From contig CAYGKA010000006.1 in NCBI GenBank assembly GCA_964350445.1, positions 67,370 to 131,369 of the forward strand: DNA of 64,000 nucleotides, written 5' to 3'. Within the stretch, counting starts at the first letter, position 1; each line of letters starts with the position of its first letter. This document shows positions 34,167 through 43,216 of this stretch, one piece after another. Below the pieces are notes generated by a model that did not search any database, was not told the DNA's origin, and saw only the letters and a program-made list of their open reading frames with translations. Source of the DNA: Hwanghaeella sp964350445. Lineage in GTDB: Bacteria > Pseudomonadota > Alphaproteobacteria > UBA8366 > Aestuariispiraceae. The position numbers and the translations under genes are program-made.

Positions 34167-35281
34167 GGCAGTACCTCCTCATTGTCGGATCCAAGGGCTG
34201 GATAGGGGCGCTCCACCGCGTCGCCGCGCAAGGATGAGGCAATCGGCGTCGGCAATGCCGTGACCCCATTCCCGTCACCGTCGGCGATGCGGCGGTCGAA
34301 AATCCCCCTGGCTTTGAAATGCGGGTCTTCCATCGCCTCGTCCACCGTCTTGACGATGGTGCAACAGCAATCCGCGGCAGCGAAAATTTCCCGCCAGTAA
34401 TCAGAGGATTGGCCCACGATGATCTCGGCCACGGCCTTTTTCGTCTTCGCCGCACCCCGCGTATCGTCGCGCAGGTCGATATCAAGACCGATGGTTTCGC
34501 AGAACGTTTCCCAAAATTTCTGTTCGATAGGCGCGGCGGCGACCATACGCCCGTCCGATGTCGGATAAAGTTGGTAACGCGGGCCGCCGCCGGTCACCAG
34601 GCTGTCTCCGTTGCCGGGGAATTTTCCGGTGACCATGCCCTCGCCCATCGCCCAATACAGAAACGGGAAGAGACTATCGCTCATGGAAATATCGATAAAG
34701 GCACCCTCGCCCGTGCGGTCGCGTTCGCGCAACGCAAGCAGGATATTGACGACCGCCGGATACGCCCCACCTGCGATATCCGCGATCAAGGCCGGCGGGA
34801 CAGTCGGATGTTCGAGCGATCCCATGCTGAGCGACAACAGCCCCGTATCGCCGATGTAATTCAAGTCGTGCCCCGCCGCGCTATGCTTCGGACCGGTCTG
34901 ACCATAGCCTGTGATGGCACAGTAGATGATGCCGGGGTTCAGCTTGCGCAGCGCTTCGTATCCGATGCCGAGGCGATCCATCACACCCGGCCGAAACTGT
35001 TCCATGACGATATCCGCTTCGCGAAACAGCGGCGCCAATCGTTCGATTTCGGCGGGGTCCTTCAAATCGACCGCAAGGCTCTTCTTGCCGCGGTTCAGCA
35101 TCGCGAAGTTAATGGCGCTTCCACCCCATTTGGGATCGTAACTGCGCATTTCATCGCCCCGTCCCGGACGCTCGATCTTGATGACCTCCGCCCCCGCATC
35201 GGCGAGGAACAGAGTGGCCATCGGCCCCGGCAGCAATGTCGAAAAGTCGAGAACCTTGATCCCCGCAAGCGCGCCTTTCAC
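34163..35281 (-). CDS. CaiB/BaiF (class III) CoA-transferase or acyl-CoA racemase
   Basis: 372 residues. N-terminal GIKVLDFSTLLPGPMATLFL, then IKIERPGRGD and NRGKKSLAVDLKDP are family hallmarks. The active-site region ITGYGQTG...GHDLNYIGDTGLL resembles alpha-methylacyl-CoA racemase, with His-Asp in GHDLNY, more than formyl-CoA transferase. It either moves CoA between carboxylic acids or epimerises a 2-methylacyl-CoA. The start at 35281 shares its first base with the last base of the preceding stop. A second class III gene begins the operon at 41921-43180. Confidence 0.88.
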   Translation of the reverse strand: MKGALAGIKVLDFSTLLPGPMATLFLADAGAEVIKIERPGRGDEMRSYDPKWGGSAINFAMLNRGKKSLAVDLKDPAEIERLAPLFREADIVMEQFRPGVMDRLGIGYEALRKLNPGIIYCAITGYGQTGPKHSAAGHDLNYIGDTGLLSLSMGSLEHPTVPPALIADIAGGAYPAVVNILLALRERDRTGEGAFIDISMSDSLFPFLYWAMGEGMVTGKFPGNGDSLVTGGGPRYQLYPTSDGRMVAAAPIEQKFWETFCETIGLDIDLRDDTRGAAKTKKAVAEIIVGQSSDYWREIFAAADCCCTIVKTVDEAMEDPHFKARGIFDRRIADGDGNGVTALPTPIASSLRGDAVERPYPALGSDNEEVLP

Positions 35282-35916
35282 TACGACTTCCTTTCCCGCA
35301 TCTTGGCGACCGTCGCGCGCCGCCCCGGCGCAAAGGAAGGCGTGCCGTAAACGTCGAACAGTGCGCTGGTGACGTCATGATGATGGGCAAGTCCGCCCCG
35401 CTCCAACCGCTCGATCGGTCCGTCAGGATAGCCCAGCCCCATCTTGCAGGTCAGGTCCATATCCGCCGCCGTAGCGAGCCCTTCATCCAGGAACCGCAGG
35501 GCATCGTTGTACTTCGGCCGCGCCAGGCGGTCGATGATCCGTCCAGCCTGATCGGCGCAAACGCTGACCTTGAAGCCGGCCGCTTCGAAGACCTGCTTCG
35601 CGGCCGCGATTGCCGCTTCCGGCGTGGCCGGCTGGCGAACCAGTTCGATTAGTTGGGACGGCGGGTCGTCACCGTTCCTGTAGCGGGCGAAACCGAGCAC
35701 GTTAGACCCTTCCAGCATCGCGTTCTCACCCGTATGGACGCCAAGGCACTCAGTCCCCAGTTCGACCAGGATCGCAGCCTTCGACGGATCGTCGTTGAAT
35801 GGGAGGCCGAGATAGATCGCGACATCGCCCTTCTCTGACGCGCTCGCCAGGAATTCATCGCCTTCCGGGAAGGACCGGCTTTCGCCGGATTTGTGGATTT
35901 CATAGCTCATGGTCAT
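35281..35916 (-). CDS. 3-hydroxyacyl-CoA dehydrogenase C-terminal-domain-like protein
   Basis: 211 residues. The second half (about 85-200) reads like the 3HCDH C-terminal helical domain: AAKQVFEAAGFKVSVCADQA, GRIIDRLARPKYNDALRFLD and TCKMGLGYPDGPIERLERGG. The first ~80 residues correspond in position to the NAD domain but lack a GxGxxG and cannot form a complete Rossmann fold. It is probably an accessory or structural subunit of the complete dehydrogenase encoded just upstream (35926-36807), or a remnant of a double-headed enzyme. GAGGGTGAAGC precedes the ATG. Confidence 0.75.
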   Translation of the reverse strand: MTMSYEIHKSGESRSFPEGDEFLASASEKGDVAIYLGLPFNDDPSKAAILVELGTECLGVHTGENAMLEGSNVLGFARYRNGDDPPSQLIELVRQPATPEAAIAAAKQVFEAAGFKVSVCADQAGRIIDRLARPKYNDALRFLDEGLATAADMDLTCKMGLGYPDGPIERLERGGLAHHHDVTSALFDVYGTPSFAPGRRATVAKMRERKS

Positions 35917-35925
35917 GCTTCACCC

Positions 35926-36807
35926 TCACGCGCCGAACATGCCGGCGCCTTCGTAGTCGAAAAAGCCGCGGCCGGACTTCCGCCCAAGATGGCCAGCGGC
36001 GACCATCCGGCGCAGCAAGGGCGGTGTCGCCGCGCGCGGATCGTGGGTAATCGGATAAAACGCCTCGCACAGGCGCACCTGGGTATCCAGGCCGATCAGG
36101 TCGATCAGCTCCAACGGCCCCATGCGATAGCCAAGGCCGGTCTTGATCGCCTGGTCGATATCCGCCGGTTCGGCGACGCCGGCCTCAACCGCGCGGATAC
36201 AGTCGTTGTTGAAGGGCACCAGCAGGGCGTTGAGGATGAAGCCCGGCTTGTCCTGAGTGCGGACGGGAATCTGCCCTGCCGCCTCTGTCCATGCCCAAGC
36301 TTCCTCGAAAGTCTCGGGACTTGTGTTGATGCCCGGTGACATTTCGATCAGCTTCATCAACTGTGCCGGCAGGCAAAAATGCATACCGACGACCTTATCC
36401 TCGCGGCCGCAGCCCGATGCGATTTCAGTGATCGAAAGCGTGGAGGTGTTGGACGCGAAGATCGTCTCTTTCGGACAGATCGCATTGAGCTTGCCGAACA
36501 GCTCGCGCTTGGTTGCCAAGTCCTCGAACACGGCCTCGATGACCATGTCGCAGTCACGCAGATCGTCGAGCGATGTGGTGCGCGAGAGGCGGCCCAGCAC
36601 AGCATCGCGATCTTCCGGCGACATCTTGCCGCGTTCGACCGATTTCGCGAAAAAGCCGGCACTCTGCTGGTGGGCCTTTTCAAGCGGTTCGGCGGTCAGA
36701 TCGTAGCAGACCGTCTCGAACCCCGCGCGCGCCGCGACGATTGCGATACCCGCCCCCATCGTGCCCCCCGCGCCGCAGACGCCGACGCGTTTGATTGCCC
36801 TCGTCAC
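35926..36807 (-). CDS. 3-hydroxyacyl-CoA dehydrogenase
   Basis: 293 residues, the length of stand-alone 3-hydroxybutyryl-CoA dehydrogenases (Hbd/PaaH). NAD-binding GVCGAGGTMGAGIAIVAARA is at 9-28; ASNTSTLSITEIA and GMHFCLPAQLMKLIEM carry the catalytic His and its helix. The usual HFFNP reads HFCLP, a mild departure. The C-terminal domain includes FILNALLVPFNNDCIRAVEA and GLGYRMGPLELIDLIGLD. It oxidises a 3-hydroxyacyl-CoA formed by the hydratase of this cluster. Overlaps the acyl-CoA dehydrogenase gene by ATGA. Confidence 0.9.
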   Translation of the reverse strand: MTRAIKRVGVCGAGGTMGAGIAIVAARAGFETVCYDLTAEPLEKAHQQSAGFFAKSVERGKMSPEDRDAVLGRLSRTTSLDDLRDCDMVIEAVFEDLATKRELFGKLNAICPKETIFASNTSTLSITEIASGCGREDKVVGMHFCLPAQLMKLIEMSPGINTSPETFEEAWAWTEAAGQIPVRTQDKPGFILNALLVPFNNDCIRAVEAGVAEPADIDQAIKTGLGYRMGPLELIDLIGLDTQVRLCEAFYPITHDPRAATPPLLRRMVAAGHLGRKSGRGFFDYEGAGMFGA

Positions 36808-37967
36808 TGTCTGAAACTCCTTCCAATCAACTGGCGGTGAATCTGGTTCGTGCCTTCCCAGATCTGCGTGATCTTGGCGTCCCGCATCAAACGTTCGGCC
36901 CGGTATTCGGCGACATAGCCATAGCCGCCATGCATCTGGACATTTTCCGTGGACATCCGCATGGCAAGGTCCGAGGCGCGCATCTTCGCGATCGAGGCTT
37001 CCATACCGAAATCGGTCGACCCGGAATCAACCAGCCCGGCGACATAGTCGAGCCATGTTTCCGTCAGCGCCAACTCGCTTGCCAGATCGGCGATCAGGAA
37101 TTGATTGCCCTGAAACTCGATGATCTTCTTGCGCGACTGCACCCGCTCATTCGTATAGGCGATCATGTCGTTGAAGGCCGCCCGCGCAATGCCGAAGGCA
37201 TGCGCCGCAACCGAGGGGCGCGACTTGTTGAGCGAGGCAAGCAGAATGTTGAGGCCGTCCCCCGGGCCGCCCAGCAAATTGGCACGCGGCACACGGGCAC
37301 CATCAAAGGCCAGCGCGGCAGTGGAGGATGCGCGATGCCCCATCTTCTCCTCTTTCCGCACGATCGAGAATCCGGGCGCATCCTTCGGCAGGATAAGAGC
37401 CGAAATAGAGGCCTTGTCGTCCTCGATCTCGCTCCACTTGCCAAACAGCAGGATCAGGTCGGCAACATCGCCATTGGTGATGAATATCTTTCCCCCGTCG
37501 ATGACGATGTCGTCGCCGTCCGGCGCGAAGCGTGTCTTCATCCCCGTCGCGTCCGACCCCGCCGACGGTTCGGTGATCGCCAAAGCACCCAAACCGCCCT
37601 CGGCGATAATGGGCAGCAGGCGTTGCTTTTGTTCTTCGGTTCCGAAGTCGATCAGCGGCTTCATGCCGTGGAAATTCGTAGCATAGATGATACCGGTCGA
37701 GGCGCAGGCCTCGGAGATGATCTTCACGCATTCGATATAGAGCGCATAACGGCTGAGGGCACCACCATAGGCCTCCGGCACGAACAGCGCGTTCAGGCCA
37801 AGGTCGTTGACCGCCTTGACGCTATCTAAGGGAAACTCGCTCTTACGGTCATAATCCGCCGCCTTGGGCGCTATTACCTCATCGGCGACGCGGCGCACCT
37901 GATCGAGAACGATGCGCTCATCCTCGCTCCAGTTTCGCATTCTGGCCATCTGGTCGAAAATCTTCAT
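36804..37967 (-). CDS. Acyl-CoA dehydrogenase
   Basis: 387 residues, FAD-dependent acyl-CoA dehydrogenase. Landmarks: FVPEAYGG, LGALAITEPSAGSDATGM (FAD/substrate loop), FITNGDVADLIL, MHGGYGYVAEYRAERLMRDA and the C-terminal QIWEGTNQIHRQL with the catalytic base Glu371. It introduces the alpha-beta double bond into the CoA thioester made by the ligase of the operon, passing electrons to ETF. In an Ali/Bad-type pathway this is the AliB-like step. Confidence 0.9.
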   Translation of the reverse strand: MKIFDQMARMRNWSEDERIVLDQVRRVADEVIAPKAADYDRKSEFPLDSVKAVNDLGLNALFVPEAYGGALSRYALYIECVKIISEACASTGIIYATNFHGMKPLIDFGTEEQKQRLLPIIAEGGLGALAITEPSAGSDATGMKTRFAPDGDDIVIDGGKIFITNGDVADLILLFGKWSEIEDDKASISALILPKDAPGFSIVRKEEKMGHRASSTAALAFDGARVPRANLLGGPGDGLNILLASLNKSRPSVAAHAFGIARAAFNDMIAYTNERVQSRKKIIEFQGNQFLIADLASELALTETWLDYVAGLVDSGSTDFGMEASIAKMRASDLAMRMSTENVQMHGGYGYVAEYRAERLMRDAKITQIWEGTNQIHRQLIGRSFRQ

Positions 37968-37983
37968 TCCATTGTGCTTTCGA

Positions 37984-38709
37984 TCAAAGGTTCATGCCGT
38001 GGCCACCGTCCAGATAGACGGTCTCGCCGGTCAGGTAGGCGACATCTTCACTGAACAAGGACGCGACGAAACGCGCCACTTCTTCCGCCTTGCCCGCACG
38101 CCCCATCGGCACCCGTTTGGCCAGCCATTTCTGGACGCTTTCCTGGGCCAAAAAGTCGCGGTTCAGGTTCGTCTCCACATAGCCCGGCGCAACATTCATG
38201 ACCCTGATGCCGTCGCGCGCCCATTCGGAAGCCATACAGCGGGTCATCGCCGCGACCGCCGCCTTGGAGGCGCAATAGGCTAGGTTCGCCGGCACGCCGA
38301 TCTTGTCGAAGAAGGACCCGATATTGACGATGGCGCCACCGCCGGCGGCCACCAGATGCGGATGGACTTCACGCGACGCGATCATTACCGCGTCCGCGTT
38401 GAGCGCCATGACTTGCCGGTATTCTTCCGTCGGAAGATTAGCCGTTGGGCTGGAGAGATGAAGTCCGGCGTTGTTGACGAGTCCCGTGATCGGCCCAGCC
38501 TCCGAAATGGAGGCAAAGGTCGCCCGCACATTCGCCTCGTTGGTCATGTCGCAAGCGACCTGTTCACCATGGGTCCCACTCCCTGAACGGGAGAGGGAAA
38601 CAACGCTATAGCCACGCGAAATCAACTCTGCGGCAACCGACGCGCCGATCCCCTTGCTTGCCCCGGTGACGATAATGCGACCCCTGTCGGTATTCTTCGG
38701 ATCAGGCAT
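37984..38709 (-). CDS. SDR-family 3-oxoacyl/hydroxyacyl reductase
   Basis: 241 residues from the ATG at 38709, which overlaps the hydratase stop by eight bases; the frame extends further upstream but only within the hydratase gene. Classical SDR: IIVTGASKGIGASVAAELI, LVNNAGLH, Ser in IVNIGSFFDK and the LAYCASKAAVA Tyr/Lys pair. NAD(P)-dependent oxidation of a hydroxy group on a CoA thioester or reduction of a ketone is likely. In a cyclohexanecarboxylate-type route this is the BadH-like position. Confidence 0.88.
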   Translation of the reverse strand: MPDPKNTDRGRIIVTGASKGIGASVAAELISRGYSVVSLSRSGSGTHGEQVACDMTNEANVRATFASISEAGPITGLVNNAGLHLSSPTANLPTEEYRQVMALNADAVMIASREVHPHLVAAGGGAIVNIGSFFDKIGVPANLAYCASKAAVAAMTRCMASEWARDGIRVMNVAPGYVETNLNRDFLAQESVQKWLAKRVPMGRAGKAEEVARFVASLFSEDVAYLTGETVYLDGGHGMNL

Positions 38710-39469
38710 CCTTGAACTCCGGTTTCCGCTTCTCTTCGAAGGCGGCCATACCCTCCTCCGCATCCAGCGTCTGGTAGGCCAAAGTCGAGAGGTCGGTTTC
38801 GATCTTCAACCCTTCGGAAATCGGGGTATCTCCTGCTCGCATCACCGCCTCGCGCGCGAAATGCAGTACCGGCAGGCTGTAGCGCATGAAGCCCTTGGCG
38901 AAGGCCAGTCCCGCTTCGACCGGCTCGCCCTCGACGATCCGGCTGACCAGGCCGATGGCCAAGGCTTCTTCTGCCTCGACGGTCCGCCCGGTCATGATGA
39001 TTTCAAGCGCCCGCGCTTCGCCGATGATGCGCGGCAGGCGCTGGGTCCCGCCATATCCCGGAATGAGGCCCAGCTTGATTTCCGGCAAGCCCATCTTGGC
39101 ATTGGGCGTGGCTAGTCGGAAGGTGCAGGCCGACGCAATCTCCAACCCGCCGCCAAAGGCATAGCCGTTGATGACGGCGACGGACGGCATCGGTAGAGCG
39201 GCGATCTTGGACATCACCGATTGACCGAGTTCCGTGCCGCGCTTCTGGCTAGTCATATCACGGTTGCGTAATTCCTTGATGTCCGCCCCTGCGCAGAAAG
39301 CCTTGCCGCCGGCGCCGGTGATAATCAGAACCCGCGCATCGGACGCGCCGACGGTATCAAGCGCATCAGCCAGTTCCCGCAGGATTGCAAAGGAAAGCGC
39401 GTTCAACGCTTCGGGCCTATTCAAGGTCAGGATCGCCGCGTCGTTCTGCTGGGTCAGTTCTACCGCCAT
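38702..39469 (-). CDS. Enoyl-CoA hydratase
   Basis: 255 residues from the ATG at 39469, which shares a base with the ligase TGA; an in-frame extension to 39688 lies inside the ligase gene. Crotonase features: oxyanion-hole segments FCAGADIKEL and GYAFGGGLEIA, and both catalytic glutamates (Glu110 in GGGLE and Glu130 in GLPEIKLGLIPGYGG). It should hydrate the enoyl-CoA produced by the acyl-CoA dehydrogenase. BadK- or PaaF-like by context. Confidence 0.9.
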   Translation of the reverse strand: MAVELTQQNDAAILTLNRPEALNALSFAILRELADALDTVGASDARVLIITGAGGKAFCAGADIKELRNRDMTSQKRGTELGQSVMSKIAALPMPSVAVINGYAFGGGLEIASACTFRLATPNAKMGLPEIKLGLIPGYGGTQRLPRIIGEARALEIIMTGRTVEAEEALAIGLVSRIVEGEPVEAGLAFAKGFMRYSLPVLHFAREAVMRAGDTPISEGLKIETDLSTLAYQTLDAEEGMAAFEEKRKPEFKDA

Positions 39470-41085
39470 CAGGTCTTCTCCTTTTCCGTATACCGGATCG
39501 GATCGGGTTTCAGGTCGCCGCGGCGCACCATTTCCACCAGTTCGCGTTTCAGGATCTTGCCGCTGGGCGTCAGCGGGAATTGTTCCACCACGGTAAACCA
39601 TTCGGGCATGTCGAATTTGGACAGTCCCTCTGCCGCCAGATGCTGAAGCACATCGGCTCCCGGAACATCCCCTATGATGGCAAGACACACTTTCTCGCCC
39701 AGTCTGTCGTCATCGACGGGAAACGCCGCTGCCTTTGAAATACGGTCATGGCGTAGCGCCAGCGCCTCGATATGTCCGGGATGGATGTTGTGCCCGCCCC
39801 GGATGATCAGCTCCTTCAACCGGCCTTTGATGCGCAGGTTGCCCGCGTCATCCAATTCGCCAAGGTCGCCGGACAGGAACCATCCGCCCTTGTTGAAACT
39901 GCCCTCTGTCGCCGCTTGATTGTCGAAATAGCCGAGCATCAGGGCCGCCCCGCGTCCGCCGATCTCACCGGTTTCGCCGGGGCCAAGGCGGCTGTCGCGG
40001 TTCTCCGGATCGAAGATGGCCACCTCATAGGCCGGGCCACCCCGTCCGCAACTTGTCGTCCAGGTCACCGGATCATCAGTCGGGTGGGTGTATTGGTGGG
40101 ACGAATTTTCTGTCATGCCATAGATGTTCTGCGGCTTGATACCCAGCGACACGAACCGTTCCGCGACAACCGGCGGAATCGGCGACCCCGCCATGTAGAA
40201 AACCTCCACCGAGCCGAGTTCCCGCTGACCAGCCGCCTCCAGTGCGGCGAGTACGTCCATCGCATGGGTTGGAACCCCCATGACATAGGTAGCCCCGGTC
40301 CCGACAATCCAATCGAGGCGGCTTGTCCTGGCCGGCGGGTCGTCGGTAATGAGCTGACAGCCTGTGGAGAGCCATTGCCCAACCGCGACCCAGGCGATGT
40401 GGTGCGAAAGCGGGCTGAGAGACAGCAAACGAGCCTCCCGCGACAGAGACCAATCGCGGGCGAGGTCGCGGGCATTGGCAAACAGCGTGTTGGTCGAATG
40501 CATGACGCATTTCGGCGCGCCCGTCGTACCGGATGTGAAGGCCAAGTAGACGACCGCATCCGGATCCGACACCGGATTGGCGGGTTCCGCACCCGGTCCG
40601 GGAAACGCATCGACGTCGATGACCGAAATCACGCAGGGCGTATCCGCGATCACCGCATCAAGGTCTGCTGTTGCCCGGTCCGTACCCCAGCCCGTCTCCG
40701 TCACCAGAACCCGCGAATTCAAGCGCGTCATCAGCGTGCCGATCTCCGCGCAGGTATAAGAGCGATGCAGCGAGGGATTGCAGGCAAGACCGATCCGGGA
40801 GGCCGCAAGGAATGTGACCACCGCCTCAACCCTATTGGACATCCAGATCGAGACGCGCTCGCCGCCCGTGAGCCCAAGTTCTTCAAAATGCGCCGCGACG
40901 CCGTCCACCCAGTCGCGCAACTGCAGCCAAGTCACCGATTTGCGCCCATCCCGGAGCGCAACCACGTCCGGGGACTGGGCCGCCCATCTTTCAACCAGAC
41001 TGAAGCAGGTATCCGACGTCCAGTGACCGGCATCGTAATAAGCCATGGCGTCGCGGGGATTGTGCAGGGTAAGGAACGGTTTCAC
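39469..41085 (-). CDS. AMP-dependent acyl-CoA synthetase (CoA ligase)
   Basis: 538 residues of the ANL superfamily. AMP-binding P-loop AFTSGTTGAPKCVM, A5 region IYGMTENSSHQYTHP, hinge motif SGDLGELDDAGNLRIKGR with LKELIIRGGHNIHP, and C-terminal catalytic Lys in TPSGKILKRELV. It activates the carboxylic substrate of this operon to its CoA thioester. In an AliA-like role this would be a cyclic or branched acid, but the acid specificity is not readable here. GGAAAG precedes the ATG. Confidence 0.9.
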   Translation of the reverse strand: MKPFLTLHNPRDAMAYYDAGHWTSDTCFSLVERWAAQSPDVVALRDGRKSVTWLQLRDWVDGVAAHFEELGLTGGERVSIWMSNRVEAVVTFLAASRIGLACNPSLHRSYTCAEIGTLMTRLNSRVLVTETGWGTDRATADLDAVIADTPCVISVIDVDAFPGPGAEPANPVSDPDAVVYLAFTSGTTGAPKCVMHSTNTLFANARDLARDWSLSREARLLSLSPLSHHIAWVAVGQWLSTGCQLITDDPPARTSRLDWIVGTGATYVMGVPTHAMDVLAALEAAGQRELGSVEVFYMAGSPIPPVVAERFVSLGIKPQNIYGMTENSSHQYTHPTDDPVTWTTSCGRGGPAYEVAIFDPENRDSRLGPGETGEIGGRGAALMLGYFDNQAATEGSFNKGGWFLSGDLGELDDAGNLRIKGRLKELIIRGGHNIHPGHIEALALRHDRISKAAAFPVDDDRLGEKVCLAIIGDVPGADVLQHLAAEGLSKFDMPEWFTVVEQFPLTPSGKILKRELVEMVRRGDLKPDPIRYTEKEKT

Positions 41086-41131
41086 AGTGCGTCTTTCCGG
41101 CTTTCGCCCTTGTCTTCAACTCTGGGCGTTG

Positions 41132-41911
41132 TCAGTGACCGAACTTGCTGGAGTCGGGCTTGCGTTTGTTGCGGAAGGCGTCGCTCAATTCATGGCTTTC
41201 ATCGCTGTCCAGATACGGCCGCAGCAGCAGGTCATGGGCAACCCGCGCCAGACCGCTGACACCGCCGTGCCGCGCATTGAAAGCCCCCTTGATGGAGGCA
41301 AGCGCGAACGAGCCGCGATCGGCGACCTCCAAGGCAAATTCCCGCGTCTTGGCCTTTAGCTGATCGTCCGGCACAACCCGGTTGATGAGGCCGATCCGCT
41401 CCGCCTCAGCCGCGGAAATCTTCGGATTGGTCATCCACATTTCCTTGGCCTTCTTCTTGCCGACGAGGTCTTCCAGGTACCAGGTCCCGTATCCCGCATC
41501 GAACGAACCCATCATCGGTCCGACCTGGCGGAAGACGGCACTTTCCTTGGCAATCGTAAGATCGCAGACGACTTGCAGCACATTGCCGCCGCCAACGGCG
41601 AACCCGTTGACGCTGGCAATGACCGGTTTTTGCAGACGGTCGATCGCCTCATACATCTCCAGCGTCGGGAGTACGCCGGCATAGAGCTGGGTATCCTCCA
41701 TCCCTTCCTTGCGGCCGCCGATGCAAAAGAACTTGTCACCCGCCCCTGTAATCACAATGACCCGGGTGCGCGTTTCGCGCCGAATGGCGTTAATGCAGTC
41801 CCGAATCTCATGACACATTTCAGGGGTGAACATGTTGCCGTCATCGGGCCTGTTCAACGTGATGGTCCCAACTGGCCCGTCTTCTTCGTAGAGGATCGTT
41901 TCGAAGCTCAT
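41132..41911 (-). CDS. BadI/MenB-like crotonase (ring-cleaving hydrolase candidate)
   Basis: 259 residues, crotonase fold of the MenB/BadI branch. The diagnostic segments are GGGNVLQVVCDLTI, where an ordinary hydratase has Glu in place of Asn, GPMMGSFDAGYGTWYLEDLV with Ser136/Asp138, and KKKAKEMWM. In BadI (2-ketocyclohexanecarboxyl-CoA hydrolase) and MenB this pattern supports Dieckmann-type C-C chemistry. The C-terminal tail (SDAFRNKRKPDSSKF) also resembles BadI. With the ligase, dehydrogenase, hydratase and SDR of this operon it would open an alicyclic beta-keto thioester to a dicarboxyl-CoA. Confidence 0.8.
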   Translation of the reverse strand: MSFETILYEEDGPVGTITLNRPDDGNMFTPEMCHEIRDCINAIRRETRTRVIVITGAGDKFFCIGGRKEGMEDTQLYAGVLPTLEMYEAIDRLQKPVIASVNGFAVGGGNVLQVVCDLTIAKESAVFRQVGPMMGSFDAGYGTWYLEDLVGKKKAKEMWMTNPKISAAEAERIGLINRVVPDDQLKAKTREFALEVADRGSFALASIKGAFNARHGGVSGLARVAHDLLLRPYLDSDESHELSDAFRNKRKPDSSKFGH

Positions 41912-41920
41912 GATTTTTCC

Positions 41921-43180
41921 CTATGAAATGGTATTTGCGTCGCGCAAGGCGGCGATCTTGCCGGCGTCATAGCCAAGGAACTCGTCCAGCACGGAAGCGG
42001 TATCCGCCCCCAGATCAGGCGGCAGAGATCGCGGTAAGGCGGTTTGTCCATTCACGTGAATGCCAAGCCCGACCTGCGGCACCCTGCGCCCTCCCTCTTC
42101 CAACGTGAAGAACAGGCCACGGTCCTGAAGGTGCGGGTCGGCCGTGACATCGGCGACCGAATTGATCGGCCCTGCCGGCACGCGGGCGTCGGCGAATATA
42201 TCAAGCCAGTCCGCCGCGGTCTTTTCGAACAGGACGTCCTGGATATCCGCGACGATCTGGGCGCGATGGCGGCGGCGCTCCGCATTGCTCTTGAATTCAG
42301 GGTTCTCCGCATAGTCCGGATTGCCGACAGCTTTCCAGAAACGCTTGAAGATACCATCGGTGCCAAGGCCCAATGTGATCGGATCGTCCACCGTCTCGAA
42401 AGCCTGATAGATGGCAATGACGCTGTCCGTGCCACCAGACCGTTTCGGCACCTCGCCTGACCCCAAATAGGGCGTGATGCGGCAGGTCAGGAAACGGGTC
42501 ATCGTCTCGACGAGCGCGATATCGATCTGCTGCGCCCCCTGGTGCCGGTCGCGGTTGAGCAGCGATGCCATGACGGTCATGGCGGCATCTTGTCCGGCCA
42601 ACATGTCGGCCGCCGGGGTGCCGATTTTCTGTGGCACGGAATCGGCTGCACCCGTGACATCCATGACGCCGGAATACCCTTCCGCAATCAGGTCGTAGCA
42701 GGTCCAGGCGGCGCGGTGGCCTTCCAACCCGAAGCCGGTAATCGACGCATGGATCAACCGGTCGTTCAACGCGGCGAGCGAAGCAAAATCTGTTTTCAGC
42801 TTGGCTTGGACATTGGCAGGCTGATTGGTGACGACGACGTCGGCGCGGGCGACGAGGTCGGCGAGCACCGCATAACCTTCAGGGGTTGCGATGTCGAGCG
42901 CGACACTCTTCTTGTTTCTGTTGATCGCAAGGAACCAAAGAGAGTCCCCATCCAGGAAGGGAGGCCCCCAATGGCGGGCATCGTCGCCGCCGGCGACCCG
43001 TTCGATCTTGATGACGGTCGCGCCGAAATCGGCTAGCAGCATGGTCGCATAAGGCCCGGCGACAGAGGTCGTCAGATCGACAACGACGGTTCCGGACAGA
43101 TGCGAAAAGCCCTGTCCACCACCCCAGGCCGTTGCTTGCCGCGGCAGATCATCGACCCTTGCTTTACCCTCAGCACTCAT
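41921..43180 (-). CDS. CaiB/BaiF (class III) CoA-transferase
   Basis: 419 residues. GTVVVDLTTSVAGPYATMLL, VIKIERVAGGDDARHWGPPF and NRNKKSVALDIATPEGY are typical, and the catalytic Asp of the class is in CYDLIAEGYSGVMDVTG. This subtype is nearer to formyl-CoA/succinyl-CoA-dependent transferases than the racemase-like copy at 34163-35281. It is the first gene of the minus-strand operon, just after the IclR-controlled promoter, and could provide ATP-independent activation of the substrate. Confidence 0.88.
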   Translation of the reverse strand: MSAEGKARVDDLPRQATAWGGGQGFSHLSGTVVVDLTTSVAGPYATMLLADFGATVIKIERVAGGDDARHWGPPFLDGDSLWFLAINRNKKSVALDIATPEGYAVLADLVARADVVVTNQPANVQAKLKTDFASLAALNDRLIHASITGFGLEGHRAAWTCYDLIAEGYSGVMDVTGAADSVPQKIGTPAADMLAGQDAAMTVMASLLNRDRHQGAQQIDIALVETMTRFLTCRITPYLGSGEVPKRSGGTDSVIAIYQAFETVDDPITLGLGTDGIFKRFWKAVGNPDYAENPEFKSNAERRRHRAQIVADIQDVLFEKTAADWLDIFADARVPAGPINSVADVTADPHLQDRGLFFTLEEGGRRVPQVGLGIHVNGQTALPRSLPPDLGADTASVLDEFLGYDAGKIAALRDANTIS

Positions 43181-43216
43181 GTCTTCCGCGCTTCCGTCCC
43201 CAACATATTATTGAAT

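Noticed and set aside
39470..39688. 73-codon extension of the enoyl-CoA hydratase
   Set aside because: It translates the 3' end of the ligase gene in another frame; the crotonase family starts at the ATG at 39469.
39772..41259. 495-codon plus-strand frame opposite the CoA ligase
   Set aside because: The ligase on the minus strand has all ANL motifs; the opposite frame spans the gene gap and encodes no domain.
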